From positions 1 through 53,679 of the forward strand of contig CADBEA010000013.1 of the NCBI GenBank assembly GCA_902793635.1: DNA of 53,679 bases. The letters are read 5' to 3'. The stretch is from an uncultured Erysipelotrichaceae bacterium (GTDB lineage Bacteria > Bacillota_I > Bacilli_A > Erysipelotrichales > Erysipelotrichaceae). The notes beneath the pieces were generated by a model. It worked only from the letters and a program-made list of their open reading frames with translations, did no database searches and was not told the DNA's origin. How positions within the stretch are numbered: the first letter of the stretch is position 1; each line of letters opens with the position of its first letter. Positions 24,966 through 34,755 of the stretch are shown one piece after another. The position numbers were made by a program, and so were the translations under genes.

Positions 24966-25376
24966 ATGGATCCGAAACTGAAAAAGTTCTTTGCCTTCTT
25001 CATGGCCGCGGCCGATCTTCTGCTTCTGCCATTCTTCCTGATCGACGGCATTTCCACAGGTGACACCATCAGCTGGTTTCTGACCGCGTTCTTCGCGATC
25101 GACACCTATCTGACGATCGACTATATCAATGAGCTTACCAAGAAGATCAACGAGGAACAGGAACAGACGGAAAAGGATAGCCGTGAATATGCCCGCAACC
25201 TGGCCAAGGCCCAGTACTCCTATATGAAGCAGCAGGAGGAAGATCAGCAGATGGCTGCCGAGATCCGCAAAGCCAAGGAAGTCGAAGAGATGGATCCCGA
25301 CGAGCTCCGCGATTTGCTTTCCGGCCAGACCGTCCAGACATTTGAACACGAAGAAAAGCACATGAGTCAGCAATGA
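24966..25376 (+). CDS. Small two-helix membrane protein with coiled-coil tail
   Basis: 136 residues: two membrane segments (about 8-26 and 36-55), then ~60 residues of Glu/Gln/Lys-rich coiled coil, then a PDELRDLLS motif near the end. Follows the thr operon by 11 bases with GGAGG before the ATG, so probably its last gene. A protein with the same plan and a matching PEELQELLQ motif is at 27081-27500. Function unknown. Confidence 0.7.
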   Translation: MDPKLKKFFAFFMAAADLLLLPFFLIDGISTGDTISWFLTAFFAIDTYLTIDYINELTKKINEEQEQTEKDSREYARNLAKAQYSYMKQQEEDQQMAAEIRKAKEVEEMDPDELRDLLSGQTVQTFEHEEKHMSQQ

Positions 25377-25394
25377 TTCATGTGCTTATTTTTT
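25356..25394. terminator. Terminator ending the thr operon
   Basis: Perfect 10-bp stem AAGCACATGA/TCATGTGCTT whose first arm lies in the last codons of the preceding gene, followed by TATTTTTT. Confidence 0.85.
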
Positions 25395-25742
25395 CATTTC
25401 GTTTTCGATCCAGGCCATCAGCAGAGCGACGATTTTTTCCTGCTGCTGATCACTCAGGGCGGTATGTTCCTTTACCCTGTACCATTTGTAAAGACAGCCC
25501 CGGCAGCAGCACGCAGTCGCATGCTGGGCTTTGAAAACCGGATGCCCCTTCATCGGTGTCTGACGGCCGTCGTTGGCTATTTCCGCCGGTGCCAGCCTTT
25601 CCCGGACAAAATCTTCCGCATGACGGCGGATCACGTCCATTCCCTTTTCCCTGATATATGCCCGGTCCTTTTCACTCAGATGAAAGGAAGAGCGGAAACG
25701 GGAACGGGCCAGTTTCGCAAGTGCTTCTTCACGGCTCTGCAT
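25386..25742 (-). CDS. DUF4186 family protein
   Basis: 118 residues from the chosen ATG. RFRSSFHLSEKDR at the start, then GRQTPMKGHPVFKAQHATACCCRGCLYKWY, whose CCCRGC cluster suggests metal binding, and a helical end. This matches the DUF4186 family, whose function is not known. No ribosome binding site precedes the ATG; instead TACAAT lies 6 bases upstream, so the transcript may start at the ATG (leaderless). A start 15 codons earlier would run through the neighbouring terminator. Confidence 0.75.
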   Translation of the reverse strand: MQSREEALAKLARSRFRSSFHLSEKDRAYIREKGMDVIRRHAEDFVRERLAPAEIANDGRQTPMKGHPVFKAQHATACCCRGCLYKWYRVKEHTALSDQQQEKIVALLMAWIENEMKK

Positions 25743-25761
25743 AACTGTATTGTAGCGCATC

Positions 25762-25785
25762 AGAAAAGCCGGCGGACCGGCTTTC
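25762..25785 (-). terminator. Terminator of the 25.8-27.0 kb MFS gene
   Basis: AAAGCCGG-TCCG-CCGGCTTTT on the minus strand, a few bases after the stop codon. Confidence 0.75.
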
Positions 25786-25789
25786 ATGT

Positions 25790-26998
25790 TTATGACTGTT
25801 TTTCTGAATTGCGGATACCGATGATCATCAGTACCGTACCGATACAGGAAGCGATGACACCAATCGTCAGAACGGCACCGGTGCTCATATACTGGAACAG
25901 CTGGCCGCCGATCAGACTGGCAAGCAGACCGCCGACAGTGGCCGTGACACCCATCACAGCCTGACCTTTGTTTCTGTCTTCCGCCGCCACATTCTCATTG
26001 GAGAAATACACAGCAGCCGGAACGATAATCGCATAACTGAACATCTGCAGAACCATGGACGCATACAGCATCGGCACATTCGGGCAGAACAGAATCATGA
26101 TGTGCTTCAGGCTGTACACAGCCGCGGCGATCATCAGGAGCTTGTTGACGGATACTTTCTTCAGGATCAGAGCGAAGGTGAACATGGTCGGCAGTTCCAC
26201 CATGGCCTGGATGAACAGGGCCGTACCCTGAATGCCTTCCACGGTACCGCTGACGGCAGCCGCTTCGTCACCGATAATATTGGTAATGACTTTGGCGAAA
26301 TAAGTATTTATCAGCATGTGGCAGAAATACAGCAGGATCAGTGACACCACGACAAGGACGATCTTGTTGTATTTCTGAAAGAACGCACCGTAGGAGATCT
26401 GTGATACCGGTTCGCCTGCTTCGCCTTCCGCCGCCTGTTTTTTGGCAGTCGGCATCATCCTGACGCTCAGCAGCACCAGACAGGCCAGCACGAGAACATA
26501 GATCGGCAGAATATCCTTGCCGCCCCAGCTCCACAGTCTGCCAAGCAGAGCCGAGCCTACCGCATAGGCAGCTGAGCCGACACCGCGGCCCAGGCCGTAG
26601 TTGATCGTCTGGCCTTCCTGTTCATAAATGAAAGCCATACTGTTAAGAAACGGCATGCCGATGGCAGCGCTGGTAAAGCAGACAACGACAAGCAGAATGG
26701 TCAGAATTGACTGGCCTTTATACAGAATCAGCAGGAAAGACAGAACGATCGTCACAATCATGGACAGAGAAATAAATGTCTTTTCGTCCAGTTTTTCCGA
26801 CTTGTCAATAATGGAGCCTGACAGGGTCTGGCCAATTACACCGCAGACACTGATCATGGCAATGATAATTCCGACAGTTCCGTCCTGGAAACCGATCTGG
26901 GAAAGAAAATTGTACGAATACCCGGCTGTCGCGCATAACATCATCAGATATGCGGCGTTTACTAAAGCGTATTTCAGATTCAGATTCTTGTATTTCAT
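25790..26998 (-). CDS. MFS transporter, LacY/MFS_1-like
   Basis: 402 residues with about 12 membrane segments. DKSEKLDEKTF between helices 2 and 3, INYGLGRGVGSAAYAVGSALLG near 130 and FSNENVAAEDRNKGQAVMG near 330 match the oligosaccharide:H+ symporter-like branch. Likely a sugar or glycoside importer; the substrate is not readable. ATG at 26998 follows GGGAG; a longer frame would precede the family start. Ends at its own terminator. Confidence 0.8.
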   Translation of the reverse strand: MKYKNLNLKYALVNAAYLMMLCATAGYSYNFLSQIGFQDGTVGIIIAMISVCGVIGQTLSGSIIDKSEKLDEKTFISLSMIVTIVLSFLLILYKGQSILTILLVVVCFTSAAIGMPFLNSMAFIYEQEGQTINYGLGRGVGSAAYAVGSALLGRLWSWGGKDILPIYVLVLACLVLLSVRMMPTAKKQAAEGEAGEPVSQISYGAFFQKYNKIVLVVVSLILLYFCHMLINTYFAKVITNIIGDEAAAVSGTVEGIQGTALFIQAMVELPTMFTFALILKKVSVNKLLMIAAAVYSLKHIMILFCPNVPMLYASMVLQMFSYAIIVPAAVYFSNENVAAEDRNKGQAVMGVTATVGGLLASLIGGQLFQYMSTGAVLTIGVIASCIGTVLMIIGIRNSEKQS

Positions 26999-27080
26999 GA
27001 TTCCGCTCCCTCTGTCATAAATAGTAACATGTTTTGTGGTGTGATGCGGCATTCGCAGTCATGCCATGTATAATGGAGAC

Positions 27081-27500
27081 ATGAAAAACAATGTGTTTAT
27101 GCTTCAGTGCAAACGTATTCTTGCCTTTCTCTGTATGCTTGGTGAAGGCCTGGTGCTCTATAACGTCATTGATGATCTGATTTTTGAGCTGGAGAATCTC
27201 GGCAGCTGGGGATACGATTATCTGCTTACTGATCTGTTCCTGCTTTTCACCGGTATTGCCATCCTGGTATTTATGGTCAGCACCATCATTGATGCCGGCA
27301 GCCAGATTCGCAATGAATCGGAACTGCAGTATGAGGAAGAACAGGCGCATCTTCGCGCTTTGTACCAGGAGGAAAAAACAGGCACCCGCAGGAAAGTCAG
27401 AAAGAAAGACAAAGCAGCAGAAGAAGAAATCACTCCGGAAGAACTGCAGGAGCTGCTGCAGAACGATTTCGGTGAACAGAAAAAGAATGCCCGCATGTGA
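27081..27500 (+). CDS. Small two-helix membrane protein with charged tail
   Basis: 139 residues: membrane segments at about 8-24 and 48-68, then an acidic coil, a basic stretch (GTRRKVRKKDK) and a PEELQELLQNDF motif. Same layout as the protein at 24966-25376. TATAAT (27069-27074) ends 6 bases before the ATG, so it is either leaderless or uses the tight GGAGAC as ribosome binding site. Function unknown. Confidence 0.65.
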   Translation: MKNNVFMLQCKRILAFLCMLGEGLVLYNVIDDLIFELENLGSWGYDYLLTDLFLLFTGIAILVFMVSTIIDAGSQIRNESELQYEEEQAHLRALYQEEKTGTRRKVRKKDKAAEEEITPEELQELLQNDFGEQKKNARM

Positions 27501-27535
27501 TCATATCAATGTAGGGTATTCTTCAATTTCAGGCT

Positions 27536-28654
27536 TTACAGGAAGCAGAGATTGGCCGGCCGGTTGACATGAATGTCTCTGCCTTTTTTCAGTTTTCCGT
27601 CCGCCTGCACCTTAAATACCGTGATCACGTCACTTTCCGTATTGCATACATACAGGAAACGGCCATCTTTACTGAAGGCCATGCCGCGGGCATTCGCACC
27701 GCCGCAGGGAATTGTCTGCACAAGCGATGGAATTCCTTTTTCGTCCAGCGAACAGATAGAGATCATATCGGCAAACCGCAGCACAGTATAGACAAATCTG
27801 CCGTCATTGCTGATAAGAACGTCGGATGCCATGCCGATCAGCGGCTGATCAAGCAGTTCCGTTTCGGCCAGAAGCTTCATCCGGCCGGTTTTTTTCTGAA
27901 TGACAACAGTATACAGTTTGCTGGTCTGCTCATTATTCACATAGAACATCGCTTTGTCAGGATGAAAAGCGGCATATCGCGGATCACTTCCGTCCGGCAC
28001 TTCCAGAATGTCTTTCAGGATTAGCCGGCCGCGTCTGATCGCATAACTGTAAACCTGGTCCAGACCCTTGTCACAGACGATCAGCAGATCGCTGCCCGGC
28101 AGTCTGTATACGGAATGTAGAAGCGATACTTTTCCGTCTTTGGGAGCGTGGCAGTGAAAATCCACCGCTTTGCCGATCGTTCCGTCAGAATTGATTTCAA
28201 AAAGCACGACAGCCGCATCGTCATTGACAATTTCCTGAATGACTCTGCCTTTGCTGTTTTTCATCAGCTTTGTAGCGCTGTCCCTTGTTGAAGTATGGTG
28301 CACGGCAATCAGGTACCTGCCGCTTTGATCCAGACAGCAGAACGACGGTGTGACAGCCATCGACTGCTCTTCAGAAATCACTTCCAGTCTGCCCTTTTCA
28401 TCGACCTTTGCGGCAAACACATACCCTCCGCCGCCGGTTTTGCGTCCTTTCAGTTCCTTGCGTTCATCGACAAAATAGATGAAGCCATCCTGTCCTTTTA
28501 CCACCGGACTGCCGACCTTGACATCCGGCACATAATTGCGGAAAGAAGAAAGAGTTCCAGTCTTTTCATTGACCCGGCAGATATTGACACCTTTCTGCGT
28601 ATCAGAACCATCCCAGTCCCAGCTGCCGACTGCCGCATAACTTCCTTTTGTCAT
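27536..28654 (-). CDS. Lactonase family protein (6-phosphogluconolactonase-like propeller)
   Basis: 372 residues made of seven repeating blades; the GTLSSFRNYVP start, LLHSVYRLPGSDLLIVCDKG and ARGMAFSKDGRFLYVCN segments are typical of the seven-bladed lactonase family (PF10282). Members hydrolyse 6-phosphogluconolactone or are carboxy-muconate lactonizing relatives. GGAGG lies before the ATG, just after the GH1 terminator. A role in hexose-phosphate metabolism fits the GH1 neighbour. Confidence 0.85.
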   Translation of the reverse strand: MTKGSYAAVGSWDWDGSDTQKGVNICRVNEKTGTLSSFRNYVPDVKVGSPVVKGQDGFIYFVDERKELKGRKTGGGGYVFAAKVDEKGRLEVISEEQSMAVTPSFCCLDQSGRYLIAVHHTSTRDSATKLMKNSKGRVIQEIVNDDAAVVLFEINSDGTIGKAVDFHCHAPKDGKVSLLHSVYRLPGSDLLIVCDKGLDQVYSYAIRRGRLILKDILEVPDGSDPRYAAFHPDKAMFYVNNEQTSKLYTVVIQKKTGRMKLLAETELLDQPLIGMASDVLISNDGRFVYTVLRFADMISICSLDEKGIPSLVQTIPCGGANARGMAFSKDGRFLYVCNTESDVITVFKVQADGKLKKGRDIHVNRPANLCFL

Positions 28655-28668
28655 ATTTCCTCCGAAAA

Positions 28669-28689
28669 AGGCTGCCTTTACAGCAGCCT
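28669..28689 (-). terminator. Terminator of the GH1 gene
   Basis: AGGCTGC/GCAGCCT stem with a 7-base loop and TTTTT on the minus strand. Confidence 0.8.
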
Positions 28690-28700
28690 CATTGCTTCAT

Positions 28701-30131
<1,431 letters not shown>

Positions 30132-30189
30132 TTATGATATTTCTGATGCGTTATTTCTGTTTTTATTATCCGATACTTTTTTTCTTTCA

Positions 30190-31362
30190 TCAATCGTCTG
30201 ACACCAACATTTCCCGCAGGACTTCCCGTACTGTTTCTTCTGCTGCGGAAAAAGTGCCCTGGATCATTTCGTCGCTGCCGCCGCCGCGGCCATTCAGCCG
30301 GCCGTTGATATCTCTGGCCAGCTTGCGAAGCCCGATATCTTTCTGCGTGATGATGACATACTCAAAGACACCGTTCTCCCGTCTGTTCAGTACAGCTGCC
30401 GTGCCGCAGCCTTTCACCTTCACTAGATCGTCGGCGTAGCGGCGCATGGCATTCCGCTCGACACCGTCCAATACGTCCATCACGAATTCCCCGGCTGCCA
30501 TTTTCTGCATTCTTTCCTGCAGATACAGGGACGTCATTTCCGTCAGCTGACGGTTTTTCTCCTGCAGTGCTTCATCCAGCCGCACAACACCTTCTGCTGT
30601 TTTGTCCATCGGTGTACAAAGACGTGTGGAAATATCATGCGCATTATCCTGCAGCATACATACATAATCGAAGGCCCGTTTGCCGCACAGCAGTTCCATG
30701 CGGACTCCGCTCTTGTGCTTCTCGGAAGAAATGATCTTGATCAGGCCCACTTCTCCGGCGCTTCTGACATGGGTTCCGCAGCAAGCGCAGATATCGGCAT
30801 TCTGAACGGTCACGATACGTACCGTTCCCGTCAGTTCCTTCTTGGAGCGGTACGGAATCTGTTCGCGTTCTTCCTCTGACGGGTAATCAATGATAACCGG
30901 CTGGTTGGTCCAGATGATCTCATTGGCCTTTCGTTCAACTTCTTTGATCTGATCTGTATCGAGCCAGCCGCTGTAGTCGACCTGGATCGTATCACCCATG
31001 TGGAAGCCGACGTTTTCATATCCGTACAGCTGATGGATAATACCGGACACGATATGCTCACCGGTGTGATTCTGCATGAAATCAAAACGTCTGTTCCAGT
31101 CGATCACGCCATGGACATTCGTACCGGCAGGTATTTCCTTTTCCGTATAATGAATGATCACGTCATTCTTTTCTCTGACATCTGTTACCTTTACATCATT
31201 CAGAAAACCATGGTCGGCCGGCTGACCGCCGCCTTCCGGATAAAAGACCGTCTGATCAAGAACGACCGCCCATCCCTTTTTGTCTTCCGAGCAGCTCAGG
31301 ACGACCGCGTCAAATTCTCTCCGGTACTGATCCTGATAAAAAAGTGTATTCATGTTCGCCAT
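30190..31362 (-). CDS. AlaX-type alanyl-tRNA editing protein with DHHA1 domain
   Basis: 390 residues. Residues ~1-230 are the AlaRS-like editing domain: FYPEGGGQPADHG near 40, zinc ligands HTGEH near 97 and CACCGTHV near 195. After a helical linker the C-terminal ~100 residues are a DHHA1 domain ending in GRLNGRGGGSDEMIQG. It hydrolyses Ser-tRNA(Ala) or Gly-tRNA(Ala) in trans. ATG at 31362 follows GGAGA; TATAAT just upstream on the minus strand supports a separate transcript. Confidence 0.88.
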   Translation of the reverse strand: MANMNTLFYQDQYRREFDAVVLSCSEDKKGWAVVLDQTVFYPEGGGQPADHGFLNDVKVTDVREKNDVIIHYTEKEIPAGTNVHGVIDWNRRFDFMQNHTGEHIVSGIIHQLYGYENVGFHMGDTIQVDYSGWLDTDQIKEVERKANEIIWTNQPVIIDYPSEEEREQIPYRSKKELTGTVRIVTVQNADICACCGTHVRSAGEVGLIKIISSEKHKSGVRMELLCGKRAFDYVCMLQDNAHDISTRLCTPMDKTAEGVVRLDEALQEKNRQLTEMTSLYLQERMQKMAAGEFVMDVLDGVERNAMRRYADDLVKVKGCGTAAVLNRRENGVFEYVIITQKDIGLRKLARDINGRLNGRGGGSDEMIQGTFSAAEETVREVLREMLVSDD

Positions 31363-31399
31363 ATAAAAAATTCTCCGTCTGACAGAATTATACCAAAAG

Positions 31400-31432
31400 A
31401 AAAGACCGGCAGCCGTATATGAACTGCCGGTC
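31400..31432 (-). terminator. Terminator of the purine permease gene
   Basis: 9-bp perfect stem GACCGGCAG/CTGCCGGTC followed by TTTTCTTTT on the minus strand. Confidence 0.85.
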
Positions 31433-31452
31433 ATAATATTCAGTTTTTCGTT

Positions 31453-32829
31453 TTAGATCAGGAAGTACTTCAGGGCAAACAGAACTGCCAGAACGTACAT
31501 CAGCGGAGACATATCCTTTGTCTTGCCTGTCAGAATGTGCAGAACGACATAGGAGATGATACCGAAAGCGATACCTTCGGAAATGCTGTAAGCAAGACCC
31601 ATCATCGTGATCGTGACGAAGCACGGAATTGCTTCAACCATGTCATCCCAGTCAATGTTCTTGACCTGCTGCATCATCAGGAAGCCGACGACGATCAGAG
31701 CCGGTGCTGTTGCGAATGACGGAATTGTCAGGAACAGCGGAGCAAGGAACAGGGAGACCAGGAACAGAACGCCGGTAACAACAGCTGTCATACCGGTACG
31801 GCCGCCTTCGGAAATACCGGAGGAGGACTCGACGAATGTTGTGATCGTGGAAGTACCCAGGCAGGCACCGAGTGTTGTACCGACAGCGTCAGCCAGCAGA
31901 GCGCCCTTGATGCCCGGCAGTTTGCCTTCTTCATCCAGCATGTCAGCCTTGGCTGCGCAGCCGATCAGAGTTCCCAGTGTGTCGAAGACGTCAACGAACA
32001 GGAATGCGAAGACAACGACGACAAAGTCAAGGAAATGTGAAGCAATGAAGCCGAAGTCAAACTGGCAGATCATGTTCACGGACATATCCGGGAAAGCAAT
32101 GAAGGATGTCGGAAGTACGGAATAGAAGCCCAGTTCCGGATTCGGAACATACAGGTGAGTCAGCTCACAGATGATGCCGAGACCCCAAGTAATCAGGATA
32201 CCGTACAGCATGTAGCCCTTGACGCCTTTGATCAGCATCATGGCAGTAACGATAACACCGATCAGAGCGAGAATGACTGTGATGCCTTCTGTGAAGAATG
32301 TGCCGTTGTTCAGCGCTGCTTTGAAGGAATACAGACCAACCAGTGTGGAGCTGTCAACGATAACGTGCGCATTCTGCAGACCGATGAAGGTAATGAACAG
32401 ACCGATACCTACGGAAACGGCTGTCTTCAGCTGTTTCGGAATGGCATTGAAGATCGCTTCACGGACATTTGTCAGAGACATGGCGATGAAGATCAGACCT
32501 TCCACCAGGACGGCCGTCAGAGCAACCTGCCAGCTGTAACCGAACTGACCGCAGACTGTATAGGCGAAGTAAGCGTTCAGACCAAGACCGGCAGAAAGCG
32601 CGAATGGTTTGTTGGCGAATGCTGCCATACAGAAGCAGGCAATTGCGGAAGCCACGGCAGTTGCGAACAGAATGGAGCCGCCGGCATTTTCAAGACCGGG
32701 TGCCGCACTCAGGATCGCCGGGTTCAGGGCAAGGATATAAACCATTGTCATGAATGTCGTGATACCGGCAATCAGTTCTGTACGAAGATTTGTACCGTTC
32801 TCTTCGAACTTGAAGAACTTTTCTAACAT
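31453..32829 (-). CDS. pbuG: NCS2 family purine permease (hypoxanthine/guanine type)
   Basis: 458 residues, about 13 membrane segments. ELIAGITTFMTMVYILALNP near 18, FALSAGLGLNAYFAYTVC near 75, and VDVFDTLGTLIGCAAKADM near 275 are hallmarks of the AzgA/PbuG branch. Imports purine bases with protons. The guanine-class riboswitch upstream fits a guanine/hypoxanthine substrate. The gene symbol is by analogy. Confidence 0.85.
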   Translation of the reverse strand: MLEKFFKFEENGTNLRTELIAGITTFMTMVYILALNPAILSAAPGLENAGGSILFATAVASAIACFCMAAFANKPFALSAGLGLNAYFAYTVCGQFGYSWQVALTAVLVEGLIFIAMSLTNVREAIFNAIPKQLKTAVSVGIGLFITFIGLQNAHVIVDSSTLVGLYSFKAALNNGTFFTEGITVILALIGVIVTAMMLIKGVKGYMLYGILITWGLGIICELTHLYVPNPELGFYSVLPTSFIAFPDMSVNMICQFDFGFIASHFLDFVVVVFAFLFVDVFDTLGTLIGCAAKADMLDEEGKLPGIKGALLADAVGTTLGACLGTSTITTFVESSSGISEGGRTGMTAVVTGVLFLVSLFLAPLFLTIPSFATAPALIVVGFLMMQQVKNIDWDDMVEAIPCFVTITMMGLAYSISEGIAFGIISYVVLHILTGKTKDMSPLMYVLAVLFALKYFLI

Positions 32830-32861
32830 ATTTCCCCTCTTTCCATTTCACATCCCCTTAT

Positions 32862-32906
32862 AACAAAACGCCTCCTCATGCCATAACAGCAATCAGAAGG
32901 CGCTTC
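32862..32906 (-). terminator. Riboswitch-controlled intrinsic terminator
   Basis: On the minus strand CGCCTTCT ... AGGAGGCG (one G-U pair) followed by TTTT, between the purine aptamer and the permease start. It is the expression platform: ligand binding should favour this hairpin and stop transcription. Confidence 0.75.
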
Positions 32907-32913
32907 CGGAACG

Positions 32914-32984
32914 ACAATCGCAGTCCCGCTGTTACGGCAGCAGGGTAGAAACACTCTCGCCTATCCGAAAGCATATACGATGTG
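32914..32984 (-). ncRNA. Purine riboswitch aptamer (guanine/hypoxanthine class)
   Basis: Minus strand: P1 around ATCG/CGAT, J1/2 with TATATG, P2 CTTTCG/CGAGAG closing a GATAGG loop, J2/3 GTTTCTACC, P3 with a GCCGTAAC loop, and J3/1 GACTG. The GATAGG and CCGTAA loops are the kissing-loop pair. The pyrimidine at the ligand-reading position (C in GACT) predicts guanine or hypoxanthine, not adenine. TATAAT at 32999-33004 gives the start. This accounts for most of the 330-base gap 32830-33159. Confidence 0.9.
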
Positions 32985-33116
32985 AAATAACGTTCTTAAT
33001 TATAATAAAAATCGATATCAAAGGAAAGCACGAATCTGTCTGTAACAGTTTTCATTTAACTTCTTTCTGAAACAAACATGAAAATTCTTTCTTTTCGCGA
33101 TATCTCCGCCTACGTA

Positions 33117-33151
33117 AAAAGTACCTTTCCGTTCACCGGTCAGGTACTTTT
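33117..33151. terminator. Terminator after the GH36 gene
   Basis: AAAAGTACCT ... AGGTACTTTT, a long stem with A/T flanks that can act in both directions, 9 bases past the stop codon. The stretch 33005-33110 between it and the riboswitch promoter shows nothing else recognised. Confidence 0.75.
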
Positions 33152-33159
33152 CGTGTTGA

Positions 33160-34755
33160 TTAACGGCGGCTGCCCCGGTTCTTAAACAGACTGCGGGACT
33201 GTCTGCGGCCGGCCAGACTGTAGCTGATACGCAGCGGCAGGCCACCGCTGACTGTCACGTTATTCGCCGCCATCAGGCCACGGTATTCACGATAACGGCT
33301 GATCATATCGTCGGTATACTGACTTGGATCGTCGCTTGTCAGGAAGACACCGCCCAGCAGGGCATCCAGTTTGGCGAGATCTTCCTTCTGCTGTTCGCTC
33401 AGACGGATATTCTCGCGGCGCAGGAAGAAGACATCCGGATCAGACAGATAGGCACGGCCGTTCAGCATTCTTCTGGTGACGATATTGTTGACGGCATTCT
33501 TGGTGGAAACTCTTTCCCGGTGAATGATGCGCATATACATACGGTCATCCCAGTCAAGCGATACGTCACAGCTGATACGGCAGTAGTCAAAGAGTCCGAA
33601 GGCAGGCATGACCGGCACACCGCAGCCCAGAATCAGTTTGTCGCCGCACAGTTCACGCAGCCATTTGCAGGCTCTGATCATACGGCCGGCCCGGCTTTCG
33701 TTTTCGTTGCCGAACGGTGCCGCCGCATACAGGAAATCCAGTTTCACGAGATCAAAGCCCCATTCGTCAAAGACCCGTTTAAAGACTTTTTCAAGATAAG
33801 CACGGACTTCCGGATGATCGATATCCAGCGAATAGAAGCCGCTCCAGTTACTGCCGGCTTTCCAGTTGTCACCGTTGACTTTCAGGAACCAGTCCTGATG
33901 ATTCCGGTACACCTCTGATTTTTCTTCCGCCACGAACGGTGCCAGCCAGAGACCGGCCCGGAAACCACTGTCATGAATTTCGTCAACCATCTTTTTCATG
34001 CCGCCCGGGAATTTCGCGCTGTCCGCTTCCAGCCAGTCACCGATAAAAGGCTCCCAGCCGTCATCGATCTGGAACAGGTCATTCTTCTCAAGGATCCTGC
34101 GGCAGCCGGACAGATCCTGACGGATCGCCGCCTCATCAATATCCTGATAACGGTTGTACCAGCTGGAATAGCCGCAGATCTTTTCCAAGGTGCGCGGTTT
34201 GATCTGCATGGCCGCAAACCAGCCGTCAAATACCTTGTCTTCCGTTCCCTCATCATAATAGAGGTCCAGCAGATGGAAGCTGCCCTCCGTTTTCAGACCG
34301 CGGCAGTCACGGTTGATGACCATTCTGCCTTCATTGGCATTGTAACGGAATATTGTATAGCCGTTTGTCTCATCCAGTGAGGCAAGCAGACGGAAATAAC
34401 CGGCCTTGCGGAAATAACAGTAGGAGAAACCATGCAGGAATCCCGGTCTGTTCCGGTAGTTGATGAAATGATAATCACCGTAACGGTCCAGAGCGAACTG
34501 GTCGATGACTCTCTGCGGCAGACCGCGCAGACCGCGGATGCGGCTGTTCTTGTCATACTCATGGGAAACCGTCCAGGTCTGATAGCCGTTCATGAATACC
34601 TTTTCGGCATTCGTCATCGGCATCATCACCATAGCGGTCGCTTCTTCGATACGGCAGGCCGGCAGATCAACGACGATATTGTTGACACCGTTCTGCAGTT
34701 TTGTGCTTCCTTCAAAGGTTCCCTTATCCGTTGTCAGTTTCCAGTCCAGCTTCAT
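33160..34755 (-). CDS. Alpha-galactosidase, GH36-like
   Basis: 531 residues, shorter than the ~700-residue GH36 norm. Residues ~1-185 form a beta-sandwich (NGYQTWTVSHEYD); the barrel follows with FQIDDGWE near 228, GLWLAPF near 268, nucleophile Asp340 in LVKLDFLYAA and acid/base Asp397 in RISCDVSLDWDD. The C-terminal strand domain is minimal. It releases alpha-galactose in the cytoplasm (no signal peptide). Starts inside the 3' end of the symporter gene (32-base overlap), with GAGGAGA 8 bases before the ATG. Confidence 0.85.
   Translation of the reverse strand: MKLDWKLTTDKGTFEGSTKLQNGVNNIVVDLPACRIEEATAMVMMPMTNAEKVFMNGYQTWTVSHEYDKNSRIRGLRGLPQRVIDQFALDRYGDYHFINYRNRPGFLHGFSYCYFRKAGYFRLLASLDETNGYTIFRYNANEGRMVINRDCRGLKTEGSFHLLDLYYDEGTEDKVFDGWFAAMQIKPRTLEKICGYSSWYNRYQDIDEAAIRQDLSGCRRILEKNDLFQIDDGWEPFIGDWLEADSAKFPGGMKKMVDEIHDSGFRAGLWLAPFVAEEKSEVYRNHQDWFLKVNGDNWKAGSNWSGFYSLDIDHPEVRAYLEKVFKRVFDEWGFDLVKLDFLYAAAPFGNENESRAGRMIRACKWLRELCGDKLILGCGVPVMPAFGLFDYCRISCDVSLDWDDRMYMRIIHRERVSTKNAVNNIVTRRMLNGRAYLSDPDVFFLRRENIRLSEQQKEDLAKLDALLGGVFLTSDDPSQYTDDMISRYREYRGLMAANNVTVSGGLPLRISYSLAGRRQSRSLFKNRGSRR

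Noticed and set aside
32914-32984. Adenine or preQ1 riboswitch
   Set aside because: The three-way junction with kissing loops is the purine class, and the ligand-reading base is C rather than U.
33018-33245. 75-codon minus-strand ORF at the 3' end of the GH36 gene
   Set aside because: Out of frame with GH36, runs through the terminator, and has cysteine/arginine-rich shadow composition.
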